A stretch of 64,000 nucleotides of DNA from Vanessa cardui (taxonomy: Eukaryota; Arthropoda; Insecta; Lepidoptera; Nymphalidae), in NCBI RefSeq assembly GCF_905220365.1, contig NC_061141.1, positions 1,309,501-1,373,500 of the forward strand. Direction: 5' to 3'. Of the stretch, positions 11,876-23,180 are shown piece by piece. The stretch's first letter is position 1, and each line of letters opens with the position of its first letter. The notes beneath the pieces are model-generated. The model saw only the letters and a program-made list of their open reading frames with translations, had not been told where the DNA came from and did no database searches. The translations under genes and the position numbers were made by a program.

Positions 11876-12394
11876 ACTTATTGCATGTCCAGCCTTAGCA
11901 CATAGGTGGTTAACTTCGATCCTATTATCGCCCGTTATTTTCAGGCTCATTTGTCATTTTAAAAATCGAAACTACTAGACAAATGAGGCATTAAAGTAAA
12001 CTTTTAATCACTCATTATTGTCATTTAACAGAATCGTTAAAACTTGTTAATGAACAATCCTTATAATTTCAAATTAAAATGCACTGCAGGGAATACAGTT
12101 CGTTCGTTTTCTATTCGCTCGGCTTACAAAGTATTCCTCGCTTAGCTTATTATGATCGAAGTAATTTATTTAAGACTTTTTTTAAATAAATAAATGAAAT
12201 TCATAATTTTAATCTGCATTTATTCGGGTTTTATTTATAAATCAAGTTTTAGTTTTCTTTAATTTCAACTTATTTCTTAAAGTATTCTCGTATTGTTTCT
12301 TGACAGATATACTGTAGGGTTTTCTTGGCTGACAGCGGCTCCAAATAAAACAATAACTATAACTACGTTATATAATCGTAAATCGACTTTTAAG

Positions 12395-12545
12395 TAGTCT
12401 AATATTTTTCATTTCATTTTACTCAGGAGGACTCTAAAAATATGTTGAATACGCAATTATTTTATTACTTTTTAGTGCATATTTATTTGTTTTAAACTAG
12501 TGTTTTGTTTGAACTTGGTTTTACTTTTTGTTAAATTTTTATTTA
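12395..12545 (+). repeat. Rep-H copy, uninterrupted
   Basis: Landmarks: TTCATTTTACTCAGGAGGAC, GTTGAATACGCAATTATTTT, CTTTTTAGTGCATATTTATT, GTGTTTTGTTTGAAC. It is the reference for the split copy around the LINE. Confidence 0.75.
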
Positions 12546-12645
12546 TTAAATAAAACTGCATTAAAATCTGTTGAGTGATTAAAGATCTAAGCATACACCG
12601 ACAGCGGTAAGCGACTTTGTTTTATATCAAGTAATGATAATGATT
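12545..12645 (-). repeat. Rep-E partial copy
   Basis: GCATTAAAATCTGTTGAG, GATCTAAGCATACA and GCGACTTTGTTTTATATC match one end of the family in reverse. It directly follows a Rep-H copy. Confidence 0.65.
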
Positions 12646-12984
12646 ATTGGTTCACATTCCACACAGACTGTTAATTTTCTGCAATTGATATAAACATTCA
12701 TTGTGAACTCGTATACAAAAAAATATAAGCGATAAATTTGCAACACTGACGTAATGAAAATTCGCTTGAATTAAATGCACTGCCTTTCTTATTTCCATTT
12801 ACATAGGTCAGGAAACTCGAAGCGTCTCGTCGCTAAGTTTATTATGATCAGCAGAATGCAAAATAATTGATTTAAAGCGCCTCGTACATTCTAAATGAGA
12901 AATTCTCTCTTTCCTTACATTGTTATACAAAAATAGGTTGCTTTTATTCTTAAGGAAAATCTTGTAGTTATTTCTTACTAGCAC

Positions 12985-13212
12985 CCCAGCTTCTCACGGG
13001 TGTTATGCTGATACAAAATATGCTATAGACTTTATTTATTGACGACATCACTTTAGAAACTTCTAAAATTGTCAGTGTTTCTTTAATATACTGTCCATGT
13101 ATTCTATACAAAAATACTACAAAACTATTAAAAAAAACGCATCAAAATTCTCTGCGAAGTTTTAAAGATTTAAGCATACATAGGGATATAGGGACAAAGG
13201 GGGCGACTATAC
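12985..13212 (-). repeat. Rep-E copy
   Basis: Rep-E is defined here in forward orientation: AGTATAAAACAAAGTCGCTT, CCCTATATCCCTTTGTACGC, CGCAACGGATTTTGATGCGG, GTAAAGAAACACTGATAATT, GTGATGTCGTAAATAA, GTGCGAAGCC and CGCTAGT. The CTAG-T end and lack of clear terminal inverted repeats are compatible with a non-autonomous Helitron; unproven. Confidence 0.75.
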
Positions 13213-13229
13213 AGCGTTTTACGATTTAC

Positions 13230-13365
13230 GATGACCTCCGTGGTCGAGCAGTGTGTACACCGGTTTTCATGGGTACGCCATACTGATTTTCCATAACATA
13301 ATTGCTTTAGCTACTTACATTGGGATCAGAGTGATGTATGTATGTGATGTTGTCCAATATTTATT
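13230..13365 (+). mobile_element. SINE-B copy with a large internal deletion
   Basis: The head through CATGGGTACGCCA joins directly to CTGATTTTCCATAAC in the 3' block, losing box B and the middle block (about 90 bases). Confidence 0.82.
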
Positions 13366-13469
13366 TATTTCTTTATTATTTACTTTACTCGGTAATTTGT
13401 ATTCATATCGGACCTTGAAATTGATTTTAAAACAATCTTTTGGGAATTGTAATGATATAAAGTGAAATT

Positions 13470-13728
13470 AACAGCCTGTAAATGTATGTTAGCTGGGCTT
13501 AGGTTAGGCATTTAGAGGAGGCTTGGAAATTATTTCACCAGACTTTTCCAATGGACACACGTGTATCACAATGTTATTGAAATTATAAACATGCAGTTTT
13601 CCTTGACGATATTTTCGTTAACGCGTACAATACGATACACATATTAAAATTTAATGCATGATAATTCAGTGGTGGACTCGTAATGATCAGTTAAAATACA
13701 CGCGTTCGAACCATCTCAGATCATTTTG
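13470..13728 (-). mobile_element. SINE-A copy, strongly diverged
   Basis: CAGCCTGTAAAT at one end and a decayed ACGCGTTCGAACCATCTC at the other, with the diluted body between. Confidence 0.6.
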
Positions 13729-13854
13729 ATAAAATGGTATTTATAGCAACACACAAAAAATGCCACTAGCCATAGACTTACTTAATTATTACTGTGTTTA
13801 AAGTAAAAGAAAATTAAGTAAAGACGACAAGAAATTGAACCTTTCTTTTGTTAA

Positions 13855-13960
13855 AATATCAAATCAAAATAAACTTTATTCAAGTAGACTTATACAAGCA
13901 ATTTTGAATCTTCATTTAACAAACTGTGTTAAGTGAAGCTAGCTTAGCGACCATACAGTT
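13855..13960 (-). repeat. Rep-D 3' part
   Basis: The + strand reads AAATCAAAATAAACTTTATT, then a diverged CAATTTTGAATC; the 5' core is lost. Confidence 0.65.
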
Positions 13961-14519
13961 CAGGCATTGATAAGAAGAGAGTGTATGACGCATGTGGCGC
14001 TGTAGTCGCGTGATTAACCAATGGGATCACTTCATTTAAAGACAAGGAACTATAGTCACGTGTCTAGCCAATAAGAAAATTTCCTTAAAAGAACTAAAAG
14101 TCTTGTTTCTAAACATTGTCTCATTTTAATGAAAAAACAGTTACATTGTTACGATATGTGTTTCCGGTTCGATACACCAACAAGTATAAACAGCTCAGAA
14201 GTTATTTTACCGCCGAATATCAATTTCCTGTAAAGCGTTACTCAAGTTTGAAGGGTGAGTTTGTAACCGTTAACGTGACAACACGCGAGTGACACGCGGA
14301 AGGTATATGGGGACGAAAACGATATATTTTCAAACTTACAATTTCTTCAAATAAAATTCCAAGGAGTTTTTAATGCCACACATTTTGTACAAACTGGGCT
14401 ATTCTATAAAAAGAAACTCGAAACTCACCGCAGAACACGACCTTGAAATTTCAGAATTAACATAAGTTGACGTGTTATTGTGAGTCTGTTCACATTTCAG
14501 GAATGAGAAACGGAGATAC

Positions 14520-14640
14520 TTACAGAATCGTCTGGACATGAATATGGTATGACGCAAACATTAACTCCAATAAGGACATAGGCTACTTTTTTGCCTGATA
14601 CATGACAAAAAACGCGAATGAAGACTACTAAGACTACTAG
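14520..14640 (-). repeat. Rep-G copy, diverged
   Basis: Rep-G landmarks on the + strand: ATGGTATGACGCAAAC, AAGGACATAGGCTACTTTTT, GCCTGATACATGACAAAA and GCGAATGAAG. Confidence 0.6.
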
Positions 14641-14644
14641 GAAA

Positions 14645-14730
14645 AAATCCCGCTGCCTTTCTATTGCCAGTTCCTCTCAGACAAGAACATTTTCTTTTCC
14701 GAACCGGTACTAGCGTTTAAATTTGACAAT
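14645..14730 (+). repeat. Rep-D-related relic
   Basis: CCCGCTGCCTTTCTATTGCC and TTCCGAACCGGTACTAGC match the core shared by Rep-D and Rep-D2. Confidence 0.5.
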
Positions 14731-14777
14731 CATTTTTTTATATTAACGTCTGTCTATTTCTGTAAGGCTACCTACCT

Positions 14778-14973
14778 TGGTTTGATGGAAAAACAAGTAG
14801 CAATATTCGATGAAATTTGACACATACAGGTTTACCCACGATGTTTTTGTTTACCGAGCATGGGATGAATTACAATAACAAATCAATCACTTGAATATTC
14901 AGTGGTGCTGGGTTTGAACCCGCAATCATCGGTTTAGATGCACGCGTTCAAACCACTGGGCCATCTCGGCTCT
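14778..14973 (-). mobile_element. SINE-A head and body, lacking the tail end
   Basis: Good match in the tRNA-like head (GGTTTGAACCCGCAATCATC, then CACTGGGCCATCTCGGC) and the first part of the body; the 3' third is missing. Confidence 0.75.
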
Positions 14974-15449
14974 ATTTGACAATGAATAAGTGTGATGATA
15001 AAATGAATGAAGATATTTTCTTTAATTATTATCTGATCTCTTACAATACATAATTAGTTCACTAAGTCAAATCTCTCTGATAAAATTTATAATTCTGTTA
15101 AATTACAATGAAAGTCCCAAAATATTTCCTCAATCAATAATGGTTGTTAATTAATATTTCAATAATGTTACAAATTAACAAAACTGCCAAAGGCTTATTA
15201 ATTGGATTGAAATTCTTCAATTTGATGATATTTTCAAGTTCCGGGATTTCCGGTTTCGTCTGATGACCGCTTAATAATTGAACGGTTCATTAAAGTGTAT
15301 AAACTTATCAACATTTATTTTGTTTTCAGGGAACCTTTTGTTTATGTATAAAATGTCTTTACTTTTGAATAATATTTGTAAGTCAAATACTCAATACTAC
15401 CTTATTGAGTAGATAAACAAAACCTTAATCAATATACTATATACAGTTC

Positions 15450-15662
15450 ACTTGATAGTAGCGCATTGCTTGCCTGTCTGGGTAGGTACCACCCACTCGT
15501 CGGATATTCTATCGCCAAACAACAGAAATCAGCTCCGGTTTGAAGGGTGAGTAAGCCAGTGTAACTACACACAAGAAACATTACATGTTAGTTTCCAAGG
15601 CTAGTGATATTGTCTATGAGCGGCGGTGACCAGGTCCGCCAACATATGCCATAAAAAAAACT
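15450..15662 (+). repeat. Rep-C copy with internal deletions
   Basis: The 5' block GTCTGGGTAGGTACCACCCA is well kept; the GATGTAAGGAATGG block is missing. Confidence 0.8.
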
Positions 15663-15773
15663 TCACCTATTGATGTCGTTTTTTGGACCGATTTCGGTTA
15701 TCGCGTCCAATCTCAACGCTAAACATATCTGTACGTAGTTGTCAAGTACGCACAGATAAATATGTGTGCGTTA

Positions 15774-15811
15774 GCGGTGTTAGCGCAATAATTATAGTGC
15801 GCTAACATCGC
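15774..15811. repeat. 14-bp inverted repeat, one mismatch
   Basis: GCGGTGTTAGCGCA, spacer ATAATTATAG, TGCGCTAACATCGC. Confidence 0.9.
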
Positions 15812-16741
15812 ATATACCTTCTTTAATTTCTTACTTATCATAACCCGAAGGGATAGCTAATCCAACACGAACGAGGAGAATTCCGTAACACTGCAAAAGC
15901 TAGATATACATTCGGCCTGGGAAGGTCTTGCCCGCCCAATTTTGGAGCCCTTAATTTCTAAGGGCGATATTTAGGCTTTTGTTTATCATTAAAATATAGT
16001 TCATACGTGGCTAAAATTTGATTTGAAAGTTCGTATGGAATTATAAAAGCAATTAGTAGCGCTATTCCAAATTGACTATCAACAGAAACGTGATATATCT
16101 GAAATAAAACTGCAATGTCGTATGTTTTTTAATGAGCTTAGTATGGTCCATCTTACGGAGTTATTAATACTCCTCTCCTATTTAACTCTCAAATTAAGTC
16201 TAAATCTTGTGCTACGAATAGGAACTACAATTAGCTTAAGGATCGACAGGATCGAACTGGTGTGATCAGGTCTGTATATGCCCTAAAAAAAGTTAAAAGA
16301 TATGACGAAATTAATTTTAAATTAATAATATTCAAAAGATTACAAAAAAACTAACTTATTCCAACTTCTTGCATACTAATAATAAGGGTTTAATTTCCTA
16401 TCGAATGTATTAAATATTCAACAAATAAATAAAAAATACCTTTTTTATCAATCATGGTATATTTATGGTAATACCAACAACTACACGAAAGATTTATGGC
16501 ACCAAGAATAATACGCTGATTACATGTATTTGAATATTTATTCCCATAACATTTCCATTTAATGCTGGGTAATTTACAATTGTTATATATTGAAATCATC
16601 CTAAATTGCTTTTAGTAAATTTTGGTGGTCAATATCACCTGACAATACTGATCACAATATATGGCCACAACAATCGATACAATTTCGTCAGTGTTACAAA
16701 TATTTTATATTTAGTCATACTATATAACAAAAAAAAAAAAA

Positions 16742-16880
16742 AATTGATCCCGCTGAGTTTCTTTCGCCAGTTCATCTCAGGTCTGAGGTGTTAAATTCCG
16801 AACCGGTGGTAGATTTTTGACTATCAATAAGAAAGTGTAACCACTTCTATTTTGAATAAAGATTTCTGACTTTGACTTTA
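16742..16880 (+). repeat. Rep-D2 copy (related LINE 3' end)
   Basis: Shares TTCCGAACCGGTGGTAG with Rep-D, but begins GATCCCGCTGAGTTTCTTTC and ends TTTCTGACTTTGACTTT. Confidence 0.8.
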
Positions 16881-16884
16881 TAAA

Positions 16885-17075
16885 TGTGAAAGTAACTCTG
16901 CCTGTGTCGCTCTTTCACTACCAAGCCGCACAGAATGATAAACGAACCTAATTTGATAAAATTTGGTATGAAGCAAATTCGACCTACAATAAAGGACATA
17001 AGTTACTTTTTTGCTTAAAACATGACAACCAAACCCCCAAATTACGAGCGAAGACGCGGGGGACAAGTAGTTAAT
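16885..17075 (-). repeat. Rep-G copy
   Basis: CTGTGTCGCTCTTTCACTAC, AATTTGGTATGAAGCAAATT, AAGGACATAAGTTACTTTTT and GAGCGAAGACGCGGG. A dispersed non-coding family ending with a GCGAAGCCGCGGGCGACTAC-type motif. Confidence 0.72.
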
Positions 17076-17148
17076 AACAAATACATGCACAATGTGAAAT
17101 TGACTAAAAATAAAGCAAAGCATTGCAGAAGAATATTCCCCATAACAG

Positions 17149-17469
17149 CCGAATGTAATATGAGTCGAGATGGCCCAGTGGTAAGAACGCATGCATCTTA
17201 ACCGATGATTGCGGGGTCAAACCCAGGCAAGCACCGCAGATTCGTGTGCTTAATGTCTTTATAATACATCTCTTGCTCAGCGGTGAAGGAAAACATCGTG
17301 AGGAAACCTGCATGTAACAAATTTCATAGAAATTCTGCCACATGTGTATTCCACCAACCCGCATTGAAACATTGTGGTGGAATATGTTCCAAACCTTCTA
17401 CTCAAAGGGAGAGGAGGCCTTTAGCCCAGCAGTGGGAATTCACAGGCTGTTGTTGTTGTTGTTATGTTG
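17149..17469 (+). mobile_element. SINE-A copy, full length, with 15-bp TSD
   Basis: Complete copy ending in TTGTTGTTGTTG. TATTCCCCATAACAG flanks it at 17134-17148 and 17470-17484. About 13 bases (CCGAATGTAATAT) separate the left TSD from the usual head, an unusual 5' extension. Confidence 0.92.
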
Positions 17470-17857
17470 TATTCCCCATAACAGGATTTGTATTTATTAT
17501 TCAGAATTATGTCATAAAACAAGAGCATTACATGAGCATAATATATTATTATTACACAAATTATCATTGATAGCCAATAAGATTAAGGCACAAAATTAAA
17601 AAGGCAATAAAATTGTACAATAAAGTTACACGAATCCCTTCTTTTTAAAACGTACACGAAACCGTATATGTCACATGTGTCTTTCTAGGTCAACGTAAAC
17701 GTTCGGGTCAAGTGTTTTTATGCGTGTCACCGCTAATTTAACTGACGTCATAACGGAGTCACATGTTTCTTGAGAAAATGTTCAAAATTGTAACAAAAAA
17801 TGCACGTGTAACCCGCTTTGAAAGAGGAAAAGTGGAGATATGAAGGACATATCAAAA

Positions 17858-18055
17858 GCGAGATGGCCCAGTGGTTAGAACGCGTGCCTCTCTACCGATG
17901 ATTGCGATTTCAAACCCAGGCACCATCACCACTGAATATTCATGTGCTTAATTTGTGTTTATAATTTACTTCATGCTCGGCGGTGAAGGAAAACATTGTG
18001 AGGAAACCTACATTTGTCTAATTTCCTAGAAATTCTGCCACTTGTGTAATCCAAC
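17858..18055 (+). mobile_element. SINE-A 5' two-thirds, truncated against the RTE fragment
   Basis: Head and body are clear up to CTTGTGTAATCCAACC, where the match stops and the RTE-like sequence begins. Confidence 0.8.
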
Positions 18056-18059
18056 CGGA

Positions 18060-18480
18060 ACATGGATATGTAGCGTCTCATCAGATGTTCAATGAACATG
18101 TTCTACCAGAACAGACTACAATAAACGGTACCGTACTCGAAGTTGTTCAAAAATATGTCTACCTCGGGTAGACTTTGCGATTAGGTAGAAACAACCTTGA
18201 GGACGAGGTGAATAGAAGAATGCAGCTGGGTTTGGGAAGTTACGTAGAATCTTTACATCGTCGATCCCACAGTGCCTTAAGACGAAAGTCTTCAACCAGT
18301 GCGTCCTACCCGTCATGACATACGGAGCTGAAACGTTTACCCTCACGGCACGGCTGGTCCACCAGTTTAAAGTCGTACAGCGTGCTATGGAAAGGGCTCG
18401 GCGTTTCTCTGCGGGATCGCATCAGAAATGAGGCGATCCGTCACAGAACCAAAGTCATCGACATAGCCCACCGGATTAGT
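18060..18480 (+). pseudogene. RTE-type LINE fragment (C-terminal part of reverse transcriptase), inactivated
   Basis: Translation gives EVVQKYVYLG, then an in-frame TAG at 18169-18171 (where relatives have Q), then TLRLGRNN, EVNRRMQLG, IPQCLKTKVFNQCVLPVMTYG and VVQRAMERA. A frameshift follows, into LGVSLRDRIRNEAIRHRTKV. This series is the C-terminal half of RTE/BovB-group endonuclease-reverse transcriptases. It abuts a truncated SINE-A copy upstream. Confidence 0.8.
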
Positions 18481-19712
18481 AATAATAAATATAATTTGAT
18501 ATTTTAATAAATTTCATACGCGTAAAACCACAGGTTGAGCTTGTAAATAAATACGTTCTAAGTTGAATTCTAGCAATTAAAATTTTAACCGTCCTTCCCA
18601 ACGAAGTAAGTTATTATCATAATAATTGCAACTTACCATAATTGCGGTCGTGTTATTCGCCCTTCTTACTCGCTGTGCGAAATAATGAATTCGTCTACAC
18701 CTCTTGCATTAAACATTCGCTTAATGATTATCAAGTTTTCTTGGTTTCCTCGAGATAAAAGCAAGGAAATAAGGCCGAGGTTCGAACGCGAGCTGCGCGA
18801 AGATCGACTTCATCCACTTTTAAGTTTTTGTTCACTTAGCTAACATTACAAAGAGCGTTCTTTCAAAGTGAATGCTTAAGTTTATTTCAACTGCTACCTT
18901 TGAGACGCTTTTTATTGTATTTTGTCTCTTTGTTATAAGGACGATGGTTGGGAATTGTTTTCGTTTCATTTGTTTCATTGATATCTTATCTGTTTTCGTA
19001 TTAATAATCACGTTCTAAATTTAAATTATGCTATCAACGTTTTCAAAATTATCTTTACATTGTATAATACTGTTCTGTTATGTAATACTTTGAAGTGATT
19101 ATTTCTTATGGGAGGGTAAATCCCTTCGTTACGTAACGCGTTACGACATCATTCTATCTGGCTTCCTTTCCTCCTATGTATATGGCAGCGATGAGAGAGG
19201 TCCTCTTCGCTTTCAGTTAGTTTAAGTTATCACTTCTGTCAGCTTTCCCGAGAGGCAGACATATTTTTTATAACATGGACAGGTGGTGATATGTTGTCAC
19301 TAATACGTGTATAGTTCAGAGAATATGTGTACAAATATTTGAAAACAAACATGTTTACTGAGAAAAAGTGGCATAATATTTTTCGAAGGAAATTTTGTGA
19401 GCTACAATTTTGATAACTATTTTTTTTCCACAATAATGACCGTTTACGAAATAATCGCGAAAAAATGTTCGTCGCTACTTTAGACCCTAATGAACAGCGG
19501 CACCCAAATCAATGGACTAGTAATTTTGTTTCGAACCAGAATAAGAAGGTTCATAGTAAAATCCAGCTTTTCTCTAACTTTTTAGAAGTTCAGTATTTAT
19601 TTGGTCTTTATTCACTGAACTCACACCCAATGGTTCCATTACAGATACTAACTATTACTTGTTTGTTATTATCACAATTGCACAAAGCTCTGCCGTCAAG
19701 TAAATACTATCA
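18481..19712. other. Unassigned, repeat-poor stretch
   Basis: No gene or known repeat is seen. The palindromic CGTTACGTAACGCGTTACG at about 19129-19145 is the only local structure. Confidence 0.4.
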
Positions 19713-19727
19713 TTACTACTTATTACA

Positions 19728-20025
19728 GCCGAGCTTATTGAGCCAAAATGGTTGTTGGTATGGTTGGCCTGGTGGTTAGAACGCGTGCATCTTAAACGAT
19801 GATTGCGGGTTCAAACCCAGATAAGCACCGCTATATATGTGCTTAATTTGTTTTTATAATTCATCTCGTGCCGCCGAACACGTGAAGGAAAACATCGTGA
19901 GGAAACCTGCATGTGTCTAAATTCATTGAAATTCTGCCACATGTGCATTCTACCAACCCGCATTAGAATATCTCCTTAATGGAAGAGGCCTTATCCCAGC
20001 AGTGGGAAATTTACAGGCTGTTACT
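19728..20025 (+). mobile_element. SINE-A copy, AT-tail subfamily, with 15-bp TSD
   Basis: Body and tail are complete with a TTACTTTACT tail and a short deletion near the 3' end. TTACTACTTATTACA flanks it at 19713-19727 and 20026-20040. The head has GCCGAG at the left TSD, then about 30 extra bases before GGCCTGGTGGTTAGAAC. Confidence 0.88.
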
Positions 20026-20367
20026 TTACTACTTATTACATACAATTTGCTATAATACTCGACATTTTTGTTTATTACTCTGCCCCTAATATTATTACCG
20101 GGAAGCTATAAACATAGATCATCTTTCGTAATAAAAAACAGTCAAACGCAAAATGAATAATTAAATCTAAAATATTAGTTATTAAGATTGGTATCGCGTT
20201 TAAGGAATATAAACTTGACAGTTTTATAATTAAAATAATTTATTTTAGAAAGTGATTTTTTGTTCGAAAATAATCCAAATAAAGATCTATCGAGACTCTT
20301 AGAAAACATTTTAAAACATATAGATTATTGAATAGTTGAATACTATTCCAACAATATATACGGAAAT

Positions 20368-20676
20368 CTAAGAGTCTAGATGGCCCAGTGGTTAGAACGC
20401 GTGCATCTTAACCGATGATTGCGGGTTCAAACCCAGGCAAGCACCGCTGATTCATGTGCTTAATTTGTCTTTATAATTCATGTCGTGCGCTGCGGTGAAG
20501 GAAAACATCGTGAGGAAACCTGCATGTGACAAATTTCATAGAAATTCTGCCACATGTGTATTCCACCAACCCGCATTGGAACAGCGTGGTGGAATATGTT
20601 CCAAGCCTTCTCCTCAAAGGGAGAGGAAGCCTTTAGCCCAGCAGTGGGAATTTACGGGCTGTTGTTGTTGTTGTTG
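20368..20676 (+). mobile_element. SINE-A copy, full length, with near-perfect TSD
   Basis: Complete GTT-tail copy. TATACGGAAAT (20357-20367) and TATACTGAAAT (20677-20687) are an 11-bp duplication with one mismatch. Confidence 0.9.
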
Positions 20677-20689
20677 TATACTGAAATGT

Positions 20690-21420
20690 AATCGCGTATG
20701 TGTTTTATACTGGCTCACTTTTAAAATAAAACGGCAATACAAAGTATTGCTGTTTGACGTTTGAAGAACCGACGAGAAGGTGTAACCTATTCATAAGGTC
20801 GATGGACAGACAAGAGTTAGTATTTAAAACATATTATGATATAAAAGCCTATTAAAAATAAAACTGTCATGAAATGATACCTCGATTACTTTTTAAAAAT
20901 CTTCGTAGACTTCAAATTTTTATCGTAAAATTCTGATTAGTAATACTTGGAGAGTTTTTATTCGTTTCCAGTGCTTCAATCAGGATTAATATAGCTTCTT
21001 TTACGACTGTGGCATTAAAATTTTCATTATTCTTGAATACTCTCTTAAAAGTATTATTGAATTTTTTTTAAAATAGTAAGCAGTATTACCCTCAAATAAG
21101 TATCAGCCTACTGGGTAAAACCCGTAAATATAATCATTTATGATTGAGTTTGGGGTATCGTGGGTTGAATGCTAATTGTAAACACATCTGGAAATATAAA
21201 ATGGATTGAAACATATAGTCCGTGATCCTTGACTAATAGTAAAATTTCATCCGACTGATTTCGGTAAAGGCCACAATGACATGGGAGACCAATCACCTAC
21301 GCAGAGCCTTATACTACACAAGTGTGTGTGCAATAATGCAAATTACACAAATCTTACACATCCAAAAGTATTCATGTGAAGGACACTTTTAACTTCAAGA
21401 CTTCGAGCTGTTGCTGACAA
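20690..21420. other. Unassigned
   Basis: AT-rich, no coding or repeat family recognised. Confidence 0.4.
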
Positions 21421-21646
21421 GACTTCAATCCAAAATCCCAATAATTTTTTATCAGCTCGACCTGGGATTCGAACCCAAAAAGTCGAGATCTGTGACCTGA
21501 TATCTAGTTAATAGTCCAACAAGGCACAAGACTTCAATCCAAAATCCCAATAATTTTTTATCAGCTCGACCTGGGATTTGAACCCAGAAACTCGAGATCT
21601 GTGCCTTTATATCAAGTTACTAGTCCAACAAGGCAGTCACGTCACA
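21421..21646 (-). mobile_element. Tandem dimer of a tRNA-like unit (possible third SINE family)
   Basis: Two consecutive units of about 109 bases (21421-21529 and 21530-21646) are nearly identical. On the - strand each begins TGCCTTGTTGGACTA and carries GGTTCGAATCC or GGTTCAAATCC, strong box-B matches; box A is weaker. An A/T-rich stretch with GATAAAAAATTATTGGGATT follows each head. Confidence 0.7.
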
Positions 21647-22617
21647 AGTTCGAGCAAAAGTTTTGGTGTATATTGCCAAAACGTTTTGCGCCGCAAAGGT
21701 CTGAAATAAGTAGCTTTTTACTTGAATAAAAGCTTCTTAATTTCAGGCTAAGTCCTGAGCCTGTCTTTTAAAGGCTTTTAAAAGCTCTTTTGAATAAATC
21801 ATCTTGTCGAAAAGGAAATTTGACAACCACTTAAAACGTATACTAATTAGCTATTAACGGCCAAAAATTTTAGCATGGAAAAACACCGGCGATTGTTTTG
21901 ACTGAACCATTTTATATATTCGTCATCCCCCCAAAACCTTGGACCTTTAGATGCCTTCGACTTTATAAATCAATAATTTTATAGCACTTTGCAGTATAAC
22001 TCCATTCATGGTCTCTTAGTTATTCTACTCAAAGTCATCAAATCGAATAAAATCTTTATTTCTTCTGCCATAAATTGGGATTACTTTACTAGCCTATGTA
22101 ATGGGCATATGTCCATGGAGGATATATCAAAGATGTTCATTAGCTAAGAAAAGGATGATAGCCTTCAATGATAAGTACAAACATAAGTTATGAACGAGTA
22201 TCAATCACCACCCGTGAGATTCATTTTCATTGTATGGTTAATTAAAATGTAAATATATATTTCAGTCATCCATGTATTCTTTGGTACAAGAAAATAATTG
22301 GTAACATGCATATCTTAAAGGAAATTGTGCCAAATGTACTCGTGTATCACTTAAATAATGAAGGGTAATTAAGGAAGTGCGTGCTGAATTTATCATCGAA
22401 AATATCCCTAACAGTACAAAAGATTGTTGATACTGGGATATAAGGCAATAAAAACAAAACGATTCCCAATTTCACTATTAAAACCGACGTGAGCTCGAAA
22501 GCCGAGGGTTCAAAAGTTTAGATCCGCAGCAATATCAGGGAATCACAGGGTTCGCACCTCGTCCACTATTCGTTAGCTTATATGACACACAGCTATTACA
22601 GATAATAAATCATATCC
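21647..22617. other. Unassigned
   Basis: No gene or clear repeat is recognised in this 970-base stretch. Confidence 0.35.
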
Positions 22618-22835
22618 TATCATTACATAGTATAAAACGAAGTATCTTCTCTGTCCCTATATCCCTATATACGCTTAAATCTTTATAAATACGCAACGGA
22701 CTTTGATGCCGTTTTTTTTAATACGTAGATTGATTCGATTAGAAGGTTTTTATATATAATATAAGGACAATTTTGTAAAGAAACACTGATCATTTTAGAA
22801 GTTTTTTTTGTGCTGTCATATCATTTCACCCGACC
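22618..22835 (+). repeat. Rep-E copy, 3' end lost
   Basis: Begins ATAGTATAAAACGAAGTATC and keeps order through AGAAGTTTTTTTTGTGCTGTC. Confidence 0.78.
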
Positions 22836-22929
22836 GAAGTCAGGGCTGGTTGCTAGTATCATTATAAACCAAATATTGATTGGGCAGTATTATATAATAC
22901 AATCACTTTGCACAACAACACGTCAAAAA

Positions 22930-23180
22930 AAAGCCTGGAAATTTCCCACTGCTGGGCTAAGGCCGCCTCTCCTTTTGAGGAGAAGATTTGTAACATGTTC
23001 TACCACGATGTTTAAATGCGGTTTGGTAGAAAACACATGTTGCAGAATTTCTATGAAATAAGACACATGCAGATTTCATCACGATGTTGTCCTTCACCGT
23101 CAGCGGTGCTTGCCTGGGTTTGAACCCGCAATCATCGATTGAGATGCGCGCCTTCTAACCACTGGGCCATCACGGTTCTC
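22930..23180 (-). mobile_element. SINE-A copy with a deletion
   Basis: The tail-end motif is slightly altered, the body lacks about 40 bases after CCTTCACCG, and the head with box B and box A is intact. Confidence 0.8.

Noticed and set aside
17162..17240. Possible tRNA genes suggested by A/B boxes
   Set aside because: All strong A/B box pairs belong to dispersed SINE heads or degenerate tRNA-like segments without a paired acceptor stem; none looks like a functional tRNA.
17283..17599. Open frames with CIPPTRIGTAWWNMFQTF-like or NIVRKPACDKFHRNSATCVF-like peptides (also at 3.0, 10.5, 20.5, 40.7, 45.0 and 52.0 kb)
   Set aside because: They are translations of SINE-A copies in different orientations, which explains their similarity. 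No host gene is indicated.
19465..19779. 104-codon open frame
   Set aside because: No known motif, and its end runs into the SINE-A at 19.7 kb.
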